Source: Streptomyces justiciae (GTDB taxonomy: Bacteria > Actinomycetota > Actinomycetes > Streptomycetales > Streptomycetaceae). From it: DNA of 64,000 bases. The position numbers were made by a program, and so were the translations under genes. Positions 50,891-59,745 of this stretch are shown piece after piece. Where the stretch lies: positions 173,135-237,134 of the forward strand of contig NZ_JADDXU010000016.1 in the NCBI RefSeq assembly GCF_015163075.1, written 5' to 3'. The notes below the pieces were generated by a model, which ran no database searches, was not told where the DNA came from, and saw nothing but the letters and a program-made list of their open reading frames with translations. Numbering within the stretch: the stretch's first letter is position 1; each line of letters opens with the position of its first letter.

Positions 50891-52231
50891 ATGCGCCCAA
50901 CCACCCGTACGGCAACGGCGGTTGCCGGAGCGGCAATCCTCCTGGGCTGTGTCTCGGGACCGGCCGCCTCACAGGGCGGCGACGACGGCAAGCGGGTCCT
51001 GGTCTTCTCCAAGACGGCCGGCTTCCGCCACGACTCCATCCCCGAAGGCATAGCGGCGGTACGGCAGCTCGGCGAGACCAACGGCTTCACCGTCGACGCC
51101 ACCGAGGACGCCGGCGCCTTCACCTCGGGCAACCTGCGCCGCTACGACGCGGTCGTCTTCCTGTCCACCACCGGCGACGTCCTCGACGCCGCCCAGCAGA
51201 CCGCCTTCGAGGGCTACATCCGGCACGGCGGCGGCTACGTCGGCATCCACGCCGCCGCCGACACCGAGTACGACTGGGCGTTCTACGGCGGGCTCGCCGG
51301 CGCCTACTTCCAGTCGCACCCGGCGATCCAGCCCGCGACGGTCACCGTCGAGGACCGCGCCCACCCGGCGACCGCGGGCCTGGCACGGACCTGGAACCGG
51401 ACCGACGAGTGGTACAACTACCGCTCCAACCCCCGGGAGAAGGCCCACGTCCTCGCCTCCCTCGACGAGTCCTCGTACACCGGCGGCACCATGAACGGCG
51501 ACCATCCGATCGCCTGGTGCCAGAACTACCAGGGCGGCCGCGCCTTCTACACCGGCGGCGGGCACACCAAGGAGTCGTACGCCGACCCGCTGTTCCGCCA
51601 GCACCTGGCAGGCGGAATCCGGTACGCGATCGGCGACGCCCAGGCCGACTGCCGCCCGGAGAACGGCTACCGACCGCTCTTCGACGGCACGTCGCTGGAC
51701 GGCTGGCAGCAGGCGGGCCCCGGCTCCTTCACCCTCTCCGACGACGGCACGCTCACGTCGTCGGGCGGGATGGGGATGCTCTGGTACGCCGCGTCGGGCT
51801 TCACCTCGTACTCCCTGAAGCTCGACTGGAAGATGGCCGGCGACGACAACTCCGGTGTGTTCGTGGGCTTCCCGCCCTCGGACGACCCGTGGTCCGCGGT
51901 GAACAACGGCTACGAGATCCAGATCGACGCCACCGACGTACCCGAGAAGACGACGGGCTCCGTCTACGGCTTCCGGTCCGCCGACCTCAAGAAGCGCGAC
52001 CGCGCGCTGAACCCGCCGGGGGAGTGGAACACGTACGAGATCCGCGTGGAGGGCGAACGGCTCCGCGTCTGGCTCAACGGCGTGAAGATCAACGATTTCA
52101 CCAACACCGATCCGGCCCGGAGCCTGCGTGACGGACACATCGGCATCCAGAACCACGGAGCCGACGACCAGGTGTCCTTCCGGAACGTCCGGATCAAGGA
52201 GCTGCCCGTGAAGACCTCACAGGGCGACTGA
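50891..52231 (+). CDS. Lipoprotein with ThuA and 3-keto-disaccharide hydrolase (DUF1080) domains
   Basis: A 446-residue exported protein. The signal ends AAILLGC, a likely lipobox. ThuA (class I glutamine amidotransferase-like, trehalose utilisation) fills about 35-245: KRVLVFSKTAGFRHDSIPEG and GGGYVGIHAAADTEYDW. DUF1080 follows from about 259 (RPLFDGTSLDGWQQ; also GVFVGFP and WNTYEIRVEGERLRVWLNG). DUF1080 proteins include hydrolases of 3-keto-disaccharides. With the Gfo/Idh oxidoreductase this suggests glycoside breakdown through 3-keto intermediates. ATG 50891 was preferred to the adjoining GTG 50888 because of spacing from AGGAGG. Confidence 0.9.
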   Translation: MRPTTRTATAVAGAAILLGCVSGPAASQGGDDGKRVLVFSKTAGFRHDSIPEGIAAVRQLGETNGFTVDATEDAGAFTSGNLRRYDAVVFLSTTGDVLDAAQQTAFEGYIRHGGGYVGIHAAADTEYDWAFYGGLAGAYFQSHPAIQPATVTVEDRAHPATAGLARTWNRTDEWYNYRSNPREKAHVLASLDESSYTGGTMNGDHPIAWCQNYQGGRAFYTGGGHTKESYADPLFRQHLAGGIRYAIGDAQADCRPENGYRPLFDGTSLDGWQQAGPGSFTLSDDGTLTSSGGMGMLWYAASGFTSYSLKLDWKMAGDDNSGVFVGFPPSDDPWSAVNNGYEIQIDATDVPEKTTGSVYGFRSADLKKRDRALNPPGEWNTYEIRVEGERLRVWLNGVKINDFTNTDPARSLRDGHIGIQNHGADDQVSFRNVRIKELPVKTSQGD

Positions 52232-52235
52232 GCGG

Positions 52236-52269
52236 CGGCGGGCGGGGGACGCCGGACCCCCGCCCGCCG
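52236..52269 (+). terminator. Strong terminator before the ebo-type operon
   Basis: CGGCGGGCGGGGG (52236-52248) pairs perfectly with CCCCCGCCCGCCG (52257-52269), 13 bp and 8-base loop, starting five bases after the ThuA stop. A weaker hairpin follows at 52280-52304. It divides the sugar block from the ebo-type operon, whose promoter must lie in 52270-52340. Confidence 0.82.
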
Positions 52270-52340
52270 TCTTCCCATCCCCCAACAGGGTTTCCCTGTC
52301 GGGGAGTTCATCGGTGACGCGTACGACAAGGAGGCTGCCC

Positions 52341-53597
52341 ATGTCCGCGCCCGTTTCCTCATCCCGTGTCGGCGTCTGGCTGATCGGTGCGCGCGGCTCC
52401 GTCGCCACCACCGTCGTCGCCGGGGCCGCCGCCGTGACCGCGGGCCTGCACCCGCCGACCGGGCTGGTCACCGAGACACCCCCCTTCGCCGACAGCGGCC
52501 TGCCGCCGCTGACCTCCCTCGTCTTCGGCGGCCACGACACGGTGGACTGCCCGCTCCCGAAGCGGGCCGAGGCATTGGCGGCCGGAGGGGTCCTCCCGCC
52601 GGGTCTCCCCGCCGCCGTGGCCGCCGAACTCGCCGCCGCCGACGCGGAGATCAGGCCGGGCGGACCGGCCCCGGGCGACCATCGCACCGAGGACGAGCTG
52701 ATCGCCGCCTTCGCCGCCGACATCCAGGACTTCGTACGACGGTGTGGGCTGACGCGCGCCGTGGTGGTGAACGTGGCGTCCACGGAACCGGCCCCGGCGG
52801 GCCGCGCACTGCCGCCCAGCTCCCTCTACGCGGCCGCCGCCCTCCGCGCGGGCTGCCCGTACGTCAACTTCACCCCCTCAACGGGCCTGCACCACCCAGA
52901 ACTTGCCCCCCTGGCGGCGGCGAGCGGACTGCCGTACGCGGGCCGCGACGGCAAGACCGGGCAGACGCTGCTGCGCGCCGTCCTCGGGCCGATGTTCACC
53001 CAGCGGGCGCTGGACGTGCGGGCCTGGTCCGGGACGAACCTGCTCGGCGGCGGGGACGGCGCCGCCCTCGCCGACCCGGCCGCCGCGGCGGCGAAGAACG
53101 CCGGCAAGGAACGCGTCCTCGCCGACACCCTGGGCACGACCCCCGAGGGCGAGGTCCACATCGACGACGTCCCGGCGCTCGGCGACTGGAAGACGGCCTG
53201 GGACCACATCGCCTTCGACGGCTTCCTGGGCGCCCGCATGATCCTCCAGACCATCTGGCAGGGCTGCGACTCCGCCCTCGCGGCCCCCCTCGTCCTGGAC
53301 CTGGCCCGCCTGACGACCCGCGCCCACGAAGCGGGACTGTCGGGCCCCTTGACCGACCTCGGCTTCTACTTCAAGGACCCGGTGGGGGAGGGGCCCGCGG
53401 CGCTGGGGGAGCAGTACGAGGCGTTGGTGGGGTTCGCGGGGCGGTTGGGGCGGGCCGACGGCGCCGGCGCACAGAGCGGGCTGGACGGTTCTCGCCGTCA
53501 GGGTGAGCCGGGCGGTGCGGGCCGCCTCGGCGGGTCCGGTGATGCGTGCGAGCAAGGCGATCCGGGCCGAGCCGGGCTCGACGGGGAGGAGCGGTGA
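52341..53597 (+). CDS. Inositol-3-phosphate-synthase-like cyclase, first gene of ebo-type operon
   Basis: A 418-residue protein with the NAD-binding start VGVWLIGARGSVATTVVAGA. MIPS-like segments follow: CPYVNFTPSTGLHHPEL, DGKTGQTLLRAVLGPMFTQR and WSGTNLLGGGDG. Inositol-phosphate synthases cyclise glucose 6-phosphate using bound NAD. This one is divergent from the roughly 360-residue housekeeping actinobacterial enzyme and has a 45-residue low-complexity tail (GGAGRLGGSGDACEQ). In other bacteria the ebo cluster has a 3-dehydroquinate-synthase-like cyclase (EboD); this may be its functional substitute. ATG 52341 follows AAGGAGG. Its stop overlaps the next start (GTGA). Confidence 0.85.
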   Translation: MSAPVSSSRVGVWLIGARGSVATTVVAGAAAVTAGLHPPTGLVTETPPFADSGLPPLTSLVFGGHDTVDCPLPKRAEALAAGGVLPPGLPAAVAAELAAADAEIRPGGPAPGDHRTEDELIAAFAADIQDFVRRCGLTRAVVVNVASTEPAPAGRALPPSSLYAAAALRAGCPYVNFTPSTGLHHPELAPLAAASGLPYAGRDGKTGQTLLRAVLGPMFTQRALDVRAWSGTNLLGGGDGAALADPAAAAAKNAGKERVLADTLGTTPEGEVHIDDVPALGDWKTAWDHIAFDGFLGARMILQTIWQGCDSALAAPLVLDLARLTTRAHEAGLSGPLTDLGFYFKDPVGEGPAALGEQYEALVGFAGRLGRADGAGAQSGLDGSRRQGEPGGAGRLGGSGDACEQGDPGRAGLDGEER

Positions 53598-54574
53598 AGC
53601 CGGGGCGTGCCCGTGCCTGGGCCGAACTCCTGCGGCTGCCCGCCCTGTTCACCGTCCCCGGCGACGTCCTCGCCGGGGCGGCAGCCGCCTCCGCCCGCGC
53701 CAACTCCCGGACCCTGCTGGCCATCGGCTCCTCCCTCTGTCTGTACGAGGCCGGCATGGCCCTCAACGACTGGGCGGACCGGACGGAGGACGCCGCCGAG
53801 CGCCCCCACCGTCCGATCCCCTCCGGCCGCATCCGACCGGCCGAGGCCCTGACAGCGGCCTGCGCGCTCACGGCGGCCGGCCTGACCCTCGCCGCCCGCG
53901 CCGGCCGCCCCGCCCTCACGGTGGCCGCCCCCCTGGCCGCCACGGTGTGGGCCTACGACCTCGCCCTGAAGCACACCCCCGCGGGCCCCGTCGCCATGGC
54001 CGCGGCCCGCGGCCTCGACCTGCTCCTGGGCGCCGCGGCCACGACCGGCCACACCCGCGCGGCCGTCCCCTCCGCCGCGTTGCTCGGCACCCACACCCTC
54101 GCGGTGACCACCGTCTCCCGCCAGGAGACCCGGGACGGCTCACCACTGCCGCCCCTGGCCGCCCTGGCCGCAACGGCCGTTCTGACCCGGCTCATCACCC
54201 CCCGACCCCCGGCAGACCGAGGGACAGCAGCCGCTCCCGGTCTGCCGGGCCCCACGGCAACGGACACCGCCCGAGCCGACCTGAGTCCGTCCACAACACC
54301 GGCCCCGATCGGCACCACCCCGGGCACCACCGCCACCGCCCTGCGCACCGCCCTCTCCGCCGCCTACGCCGCGACCGTCGTCCGCCCCTACTTCCACGCC
54401 GCCCTCAACCCCTCACCCCCACTCACCCAACGCGCCGTCGGCAGCGGCATCCGCGCCACCATCCCCCTCCAGGCCGCTCTTGCCGCCCGCTCCGGAGCCC
54501 GGACCGGTGCCCTGCTCGTCGCCGCACTCGCCCCGCTCGGCAGGAAGTTCGCAAGGAAGGTGAGCGTCACATGA
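53594..54574 (+). CDS. UbiA-family prenyltransferase, EboC-like
   Basis: A 326-residue membrane protein with about eight helices. The first aspartate motif is MALNDWADRTEDAAERPHRP (NDxxDxxxD, binding magnesium-prenyl diphosphate) and the end of that loop is IPSGRI. The second motif is degenerate (ARGLDLLLGAA), and its usual aspartate-rich form is not seen. It should transfer a prenyl chain to a small acceptor in the membrane, probably made by the cyclase in front. A Thr/Pro-rich loop (about 215-255, PGLPGPTATD) is unusual. GTG 53594 overlaps the previous stop and follows GGGGAGGAG. Confidence 0.88.
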   Translation: MKPGRARAWAELLRLPALFTVPGDVLAGAAAASARANSRTLLAIGSSLCLYEAGMALNDWADRTEDAAERPHRPIPSGRIRPAEALTAACALTAAGLTLAARAGRPALTVAAPLAATVWAYDLALKHTPAGPVAMAAARGLDLLLGAAATTGHTRAAVPSAALLGTHTLAVTTVSRQETRDGSPLPPLAALAATAVLTRLITPRPPADRGTAAAPGLPGPTATDTARADLSPSTTPAPIGTTPGTTATALRTALSAAYAATVVRPYFHAALNPSPPLTQRAVGSGIRATIPLQAALAARSGARTGALLVAALAPLGRKFARKVSVT

Positions 54575-55518
54575 CCCGCCCCGCCCCCGGCGCCCACCGG
54601 CCCCGCACCCCCCTCCGCTTCGGCTACGGCACCAACGGCCTCACCGACCTCCGGCTCGACGACGCCCTCGGCCTGCTCGCCGACCTCGGCTACGACGGCG
54701 TCGGCCTGACCCTCGACCACATGCACCTCGACCCGCTCGCCCCCGACCTGGCCGCCCGCACCCGAACCGTCGCCCGGCGACTGGGGGCACTCGGCCTGGG
54801 CGTCACCGTGGAGACCGGGGCCCGCTACGTCCTCGACCCGCGCCGCAAACACGGCCCGTCCCTCCTCGACCCGGACCCCGAGGACCGCGCCCGCCGCGTC
54901 GACCTCCTCGTCCGCGCCGTGCAGGTCGCCGCCGACCTGGGCGCCCACGCCGTGCACTGCTTCAGCGGGATCACCCCGGCCGGCACTGACACCGACCTGG
55001 CATGGAAGCGGCTCGCCGAGGCGCTGGAGCCGGTCCTGGACGCCGCGACCGCCGCCGGCATGCCGCTCGCCGTCGAACCCGAACCCGGCCATCTCCTCGC
55101 CACCCTCGCCGACTTCCACCGGCTCCGCCGGCTGCTCGACGACCCGGAGCCGCTGGGCCTGACCCTCGACATCGGCCACTGCCAGTGCCTCGAACCCCTC
55201 CCTCCCGAGGCCTGCGTCCGCGCCGCCGCCCCCTGGCTGCGCCACGTCCAGATCGAGGACATGCGCCGGGGCGTTCACGAACACCTCCCCTTCGGGGACG
55301 GGGAGATCGACTTCCCGCCCGTCCTCGCCGCCCTGGCCGACACCGGCTACCGGGGACTGACCGTCGTCGAACTGCCCCGCCACTCCCACGCGGGCCCCCA
55401 CCACGCCGAACAGTCCCTCCCGTTCCTCCACGCGGCAGCCGCCCCCACCGCGTCCTCCGATCCCGCACCACCTCCCGGCGATCCCTCCGCCACCCCAGAA
55501 GGGAGCACCACCCCATGA
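54571..55518 (+). CDS. Sugar phosphate isomerase/epimerase in the ebo-type operon
   Basis: A 315-residue TIM barrel of the AP-endonuclease-2 family. Ordered features are FGYGTNGLTDLRLDDALGLL, then LAVEPEPGHLLAT (metal-site glutamate), TLDIGHCQCLEPLPP (aspartate and histidine), LRHVQIEDMRRGVHEHLPFG (histidine) and LTVVELPRHSHAG (glutamate). It overlaps both neighbours by four bases, so it belongs to the operon. It is similar in fold to EboE three genes on but not to its sequence. Reaction unknown; probably isomerises a sugar precursor or intermediate. Confidence 0.88.
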   Translation: MTRPAPGAHRPRTPLRFGYGTNGLTDLRLDDALGLLADLGYDGVGLTLDHMHLDPLAPDLAARTRTVARRLGALGLGVTVETGARYVLDPRRKHGPSLLDPDPEDRARRVDLLVRAVQVAADLGAHAVHCFSGITPAGTDTDLAWKRLAEALEPVLDAATAAGMPLAVEPEPGHLLATLADFHRLRRLLDDPEPLGLTLDIGHCQCLEPLPPEACVRAAAPWLRHVQIEDMRRGVHEHLPFGDGEIDFPPVLAALADTGYRGLTVVELPRHSHAGPHHAEQSLPFLHAAAAPTASSDPAPPPGDPSATPEGSTTP

Positions 55519-56261
55519 GCCGCATCAGCCCCATGACCCCTGTGGAGCGCGTCAACAGCGACAGCCCCGTGGACGCCGTCACCAGCGACGACCTCGCCCG
55601 CACCCGCCCCGCAGACCTCCACACCCGCCTCGACTCCCACCTCACCGGCGCCGCCCGCGCCTGGCTCGACCAGGCCCTCGACGAGGCCGGCACCCATCCC
55701 GGCACGCACGGCCCCATCTCCGTGTGGGAGCTGCGGCTCGCCGAGGCCGGGCGGCGCTGCGGTGCCGAGCACGCCGACGCCGCCCGCGTCCTGATCCTGC
55801 ACGCGGCCCGCGCCGACGCCGCCGCCCTCACCCGCGTCTACCAGCAGGGCACCGCCGCCGAACGCCGCGCCGTCCTGCACGCCCTGCCCCACCTCGTGCC
55901 GGGCCCGGACGCGCTCCCGCTCGTCGAGGACGCCCTGCGCACCAACGACACCCGGCTCGTCGCCGCCGCCGTCGGCCCCTACGCCGCCCGCCACCTCGAC
56001 CCCCACCAGTGGCGGCACGCCGTCCTGAAGTGCCTGTTCACCGGCGTGCCCGTCGCGGCGGTGGCCGACCTGGACCGGCGCGCCCACGCCGACGCCGAAC
56101 TCGCCCGGATGCTCGGCGACTACGCCGCCGAACGCACCGCAGCGGGCCGTCCCGTCCCCGCGGACCTGCACCGGGTCCTGACCCTGACCGACCCCACGGC
56201 CACCCCACCCGCACCGGCCACCGCCCCCGGCCCGCGCGGCACCGACGGCGAGGAGTCCTGA
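55515..56261 (+). CDS. eboA: EboA-domain protein
   Basis: A 248-residue soluble, alpha-helical protein. The C-terminal half carries the EboA pattern: HQWRHAVLKCLFTGVPVAAV, then DLDRRAHADAELARMLGDYA and ERTAAGRPVPADLHRV. HEAT-like repeats appear in the middle (VLHALPHLVPGPDALPLVED). EboA has no known enzymatic activity; in other bacteria the ebo genes are needed for making or exporting specialised metabolites. ATG 55515 overlaps the isomerase stop (ATGA). The stop overlaps the EboB start (TGATG). This is the marker that identifies the operon. Confidence 0.9.
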   Translation: MSRISPMTPVERVNSDSPVDAVTSDDLARTRPADLHTRLDSHLTGAARAWLDQALDEAGTHPGTHGPISVWELRLAEAGRRCGAEHADAARVLILHAARADAAALTRVYQQGTAAERRAVLHALPHLVPGPDALPLVEDALRTNDTRLVAAAVGPYAARHLDPHQWRHAVLKCLFTGVPVAAVADLDRRAHADAELARMLGDYAAERTAAGRPVPADLHRVLTLTDPTATPPAPATAPGPRGTDGEES

Positions 56262-57118
56262 TGCGCATCTTCGACCCCCACATCCACATGACCTCCCGCA
56301 CCACCGACGACTACGAGGCCATGCACGCCGCAGGCGTCCGCGCCGTCGTCGAACCCTCCTTCTGGCTCGGCCAGCCCCGCACCTCGCCCGCCTCCTTCCT
56401 CGACTACTTCGACGCCCTCCTCGGCTGGGAGCCCTTCCGCGCCGCCCAGTACGGCATCGCCCATCACTGCACGCTCGCCCTCAACCCCAAGGAGGCCAAC
56501 GATCCGCGCTGTGTGCCCGTCCTCGACGAACTGCCCCGGTATCTCGTCAAGGACCAGGTCGTCGCCGTCGGCGAGATCGGCTACGACTCCATGACCCCCG
56601 CCGAGGACACCGCCCTCGCCGCCCAGCTCCAGCTCGCGGCCGACCACGCGCTGCCCGCCCTCGTCCACACCCCGCACCGCGACAAGCTGGTCGGTCTGCG
56701 CCGCACCCTCGACGTCGTCCGGGAGTCCGCGCTGCCCCCGGAGCACGTCCTGCTCGACCACCTCAACGAGACCACCGTCAAAGAGGCCAAGGACAGCGGC
56801 GGCTGGCTCGGGTTCTCCGTCTATCCCGACACCAAGATGGACGAGGAACGGATGGTCGCGATCCTCAAGCGGTACGGCTCCGAGAAGGTGCTCGTGAACT
56901 CCGCCGCCGACTGGGGGAGAAGCGACCCGCTCAAGACCCGCCGGGTCGGCGACGCCATGCTCGCGAACGGCTTCACCGAGGACGACGTCGACCTGGTGCT
57001 GTGGCGCAACCCCGTCGCCTTCTACGGGATCAGCGGCCGCCTCGCCCTCGACACCGAGGGCACCCCGGCCACCGGCGCCACCCACGAGGGCAACTCCATC
57101 CTGCGTGGGGGCGAGTAG
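56261..57118 (+). CDS. eboB: TatD-family metal hydrolase, EboB
   Basis: A 285-residue TIM-barrel amidohydrolase. The HxH metal site is H7 and H9 (FDPHIHMTSRTTDDYEAM), the glutamate ligand is in VAVGEIGYDSMTP, and further ligands are in LVHTPHRDK, LLDHLNETT and NSAADWGRSDP. TatD enzymes hydrolyse phosphoesters or nucleic acids, but the Ebo branch has a long, distinctive C-terminus (FYGISGRLALD). The substrate is unknown. It overlaps EboA by one base, and EboE starts three bases after its stop. Confidence 0.9.
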   Translation: MRIFDPHIHMTSRTTDDYEAMHAAGVRAVVEPSFWLGQPRTSPASFLDYFDALLGWEPFRAAQYGIAHHCTLALNPKEANDPRCVPVLDELPRYLVKDQVVAVGEIGYDSMTPAEDTALAAQLQLAADHALPALVHTPHRDKLVGLRRTLDVVRESALPPEHVLLDHLNETTVKEAKDSGGWLGFSVYPDTKMDEERMVAILKRYGSEKVLVNSAADWGRSDPLKTRRVGDAMLANGFTEDDVDLVLWRNPVAFYGISGRLALDTEGTPATGATHEGNSILRGGE

Positions 57119-57121
57119 GGC

Positions 57122-58282
57122 ATGCGCTTCCGCCACCCCGACGGCTCCACCGTCCATCTCGCCTACTGCACCAACGTCCACCCCGCCGAGACCCTCGACG
57201 GCGTCCTCGCCCAGCTCCGCGACCACTGCGAACCCGTCCGCCGCCGCCTCGGCCGCGACCGGCTCGGCATCGGACTGTGGCTGGCCGCGGACGCCGCCCG
57301 CACCCTCGACTCCGACCCGGCCGCCCTGCGCACCCTGCGCGCCGAACTCGACCGGCGCGGCCTGGAGGTCGTCACCCTCAACGGCTTCCCGTACGAAGGG
57401 TTCGGCGCCGAAGAGGTCAAGTACCGCGTCTACAAACCGGACTGGGCCGACCCCGAACGCCTGGAGCACACCACCGCCCTCGCCCGGGTCCTGGCCGGAC
57501 TCCTCCCCGACGACGTCACCGAGGGCAGCATCTCCACCCTGCCGCTCGCCTGGCGCACCGCCCACGACGCCGGCCGCACCGAGAAGGCGCTGCGCACCCT
57601 CGCCGAACGCCTCGACGCGCTCCAGGAGCTGACCGGCCGCTCCCTGCGCGTCGGCCTCGAACCCGAACCCGGCTGCGTCGTCGAGACCACCCGCGACGCC
57701 CTCGCCCCGCTCACCGCGATCGCCCACCCCCGCATCGGCATCTGCGTCGACACCTGCCATCTCGCCACCTCCTTCGAAAACCCGCACACCGCCGTCGACG
57801 CCCTCACCACGGCCGGCGTCACCATCGTCAAGTCCCAGCTGTCGGCCGCCCTGCACGCCGAGCACCCCCATCTCCCCGAGGTCCGCACCGCCCTCGCCGC
57901 CTTCGACGAACCCCGCTTCCTGCACCAGACCCGCACGGCCACCGCCGCCGGCCTGCGCGGCACCGACGACCTCGGCGAAGCCCTCGGCGGCGAGGCACTC
58001 CCCGACGGCGCACCCTGGCGCGCCCACTTCCACGTCCCCCTGCACGCGGCCCCCGCCGCACCCCTCACCTCCACCCTCCCCGTCCTGAAGGACACCCTGA
58101 CCCGGCTGGTCGGCGGCCCGCACCCGCTCACCCGCCACCTGGAGGTCGAGACCTACACCTGGCAGGCCCTCCCGCCCGAGCTGCGCCCCCGCGCCCGCAC
58201 CCAGCTCGCCGACGGCATCGCCGCCGAACTCACCCTCGCCCGCGACCTGTTGACCGGCCTCGGCCTGAAGGAGCTGCCATGA
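57122..58282 (+). CDS. eboE: Metabolite traffic protein EboE (xylose-isomerase-like TIM barrel)
   Basis: A 386-residue protein. The start HLAYCTNVHPAETLDGVLAQ is the EboE hallmark. It continues with LNGFPYEGFGAEEVKYRVYK and VGLEPEPGCVVETT, then ICVDTCHLATSFENP, giving typical metal-site glutamate, aspartate and histidine. The C-terminal LEVETYTWQALPPEL holds the last glutamate. In cyanobacteria ebo genes are linked to moving a scytonemin precursor across the inner membrane; the molecular role of EboE is unknown. ATG 57122 follows GGGGGCGAG. It overlaps EboF by four bases. Confidence 0.93.
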   Translation: MRFRHPDGSTVHLAYCTNVHPAETLDGVLAQLRDHCEPVRRRLGRDRLGIGLWLAADAARTLDSDPAALRTLRAELDRRGLEVVTLNGFPYEGFGAEEVKYRVYKPDWADPERLEHTTALARVLAGLLPDDVTEGSISTLPLAWRTAHDAGRTEKALRTLAERLDALQELTGRSLRVGLEPEPGCVVETTRDALAPLTAIAHPRIGICVDTCHLATSFENPHTAVDALTTAGVTIVKSQLSAALHAEHPHLPEVRTALAAFDEPRFLHQTRTATAAGLRGTDDLGEALGGEALPDGAPWRAHFHVPLHAAPAAPLTSTLPVLKDTLTRLVGGPHPLTRHLEVETYTWQALPPELRPRARTQLADGIAAELTLARDLLTGLGLKELP

Positions 58283-59685
58283 GCACCCGGAGCACCGATC
58301 GGACCGACCCGGCTCCCACCCCCCTCCTCGTCCTGGACGTCGTAGGCCTCACGCCCCGTCTCCTCGACCACATGCCCCACCTCAAACGGCTCGCCCAGGC
58401 GGGCTCCCACGCCGCCCTCGGCACCGTCCTGCCCGCCGTGACCTGCGCCGCCCAGTCCACCTTCCTCACCGGCACCCACCCCGCCGAGCACGGCATCGTC
58501 GGCAACGGCTGGTACTTCCGCGACCTCGGCGACGTACTCCTGTGGCGTCAGCACAACGGCCTGGTCACCGGCGACAAGCTCTGGGACGCCGCCCGCCGCG
58601 CCCACCCCGGCTACACCGTCGCCAACATCTGCTGGTGGTATGCCATGGGCGCCGACACCGACATCACCGTCACCCCCCGGCCGATCTACTACTCCGACGG
58701 CCGCAAGGAACCCGACTGCTACACCCGGCCCCCGGCCCTGCACGACGAACTCACCGAGAAACTCGGCACCTTCCCCCTCTTCCACTTCTGGGGACCCGGC
58801 GCCGACCTGGTCTCCAGCCAGTGGATCATCGACGCGACCCGCCACATCATGGCCACCCGCCACCCCGACCTGACCCTCTGCTACCTCCCTCACCTCGACT
58901 ACGACCTGCAGCGCTTCGGTCCCGACGACCCGCGCTCCCTGAAGGCGGCCGCCGACCTGGACCGAGCCATGGCCCCGCTCCTGGACGACGCCCGCGCGGA
59001 GGGCCGTACCGTCGTCGCGCTGTCCGAGTACGGCATCACGCGCGCGGACCGGCCCGTCGACATCAACCGCGCCCTGCGCCGCGCCGGACTGCTCGAAGTC
59101 CACACCCAGGACGGCATGGAGTACCTGGACCCGATGGCCTCCCGCGCCTTCGCGGTCGCCGACCACCAGATCGCCCATGTCTACGTACGACGGCCCGAAG
59201 ACCTCGATGCCACCCGTGCGGCGCTGGAGGGCCTCCCAGGCATTGAGCAACTCCTCGACGACGAGGGCAAGAAGAACCACCACCTCGACCATCCGCGCGC
59301 GGGCGAGCTCGTCGCCGTCGCGGAACCGGACGCCTGGTTCACGTACTACTACTGGCTCGACGACGACCGCGCGCCCGACTTCGCGCGACTCGTCGAGATC
59401 CACCGCAAACCCGGCTACGACCCGGTCGAACTCTTCATGGATCCCCTCGACCCCTACGTCAAGGTCAAGGCGGCCACCGCACTGGCCCGTAAGAAGCTCG
59501 GCCTGCGCTACCGCATGGCGGTCGTGCCCCTGGACCCCGCGCCTATTCGCGGCAGCCACGGCCGCCTTCCGGCGAGCGACGACGAAGGTCCGCTCCTCAT
59601 CTGCTCCACCCCCCGAGCCGTCGACGACCGCGTCGCGGCCACCGACGTGAAAGCACTGCTGCTGCGACTGGCCGGACTTTCCTGA
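58279..59685 (+). CDS. eboF: Alkaline-phosphatase-fold phosphodiesterase, EboF
   Basis: A 468-residue protein of the nucleotide pyrophosphatase/alkaline phosphatase fold. The start LLVLDVVGLTPRLLDHMP gives the first metal-aspartate region, and VLPAVTCAAQSTFLTGTHPA contains the candidate threonine nucleophile. Later metal-site stretches are LPHLDYDLQRFGPDD, VVALSEYGITR (usual SDHG replaced by SEYG) and DEGKKNHHLDHPRAGELV. It probably cleaves a phospho- or diphospho-ester of the ebo product. No signal peptide is seen, so it is cytoplasmic. ATG 58279 overlaps EboE. Confidence 0.9.
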   Translation: MSTRSTDRTDPAPTPLLVLDVVGLTPRLLDHMPHLKRLAQAGSHAALGTVLPAVTCAAQSTFLTGTHPAEHGIVGNGWYFRDLGDVLLWRQHNGLVTGDKLWDAARRAHPGYTVANICWWYAMGADTDITVTPRPIYYSDGRKEPDCYTRPPALHDELTEKLGTFPLFHFWGPGADLVSSQWIIDATRHIMATRHPDLTLCYLPHLDYDLQRFGPDDPRSLKAAADLDRAMAPLLDDARAEGRTVVALSEYGITRADRPVDINRALRRAGLLEVHTQDGMEYLDPMASRAFAVADHQIAHVYVRRPEDLDATRAALEGLPGIEQLLDDEGKKNHHLDHPRAGELVAVAEPDAWFTYYYWLDDDRAPDFARLVEIHRKPGYDPVELFMDPLDPYVKVKAATALARKKLGLRYRMAVVPLDPAPIRGSHGRLPASDDEGPLLICSTPRAVDDRVAATDVKALLLRLAGLS

Positions 59686-59745
59686 CTGGTCACCAGTGAA
59701 GCACCCGCCACTGACAACGCCCTTCGACCCCGAGGAGACCCAGAC

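Noticed and set aside
52341..53597. Housekeeping inositol-1-phosphate synthase
   Set aside because: Its operon of ebo genes, divergent sequence and low-complexity tail argue for a special role, though the enzyme family is the same. A genome search for a second copy would decide.
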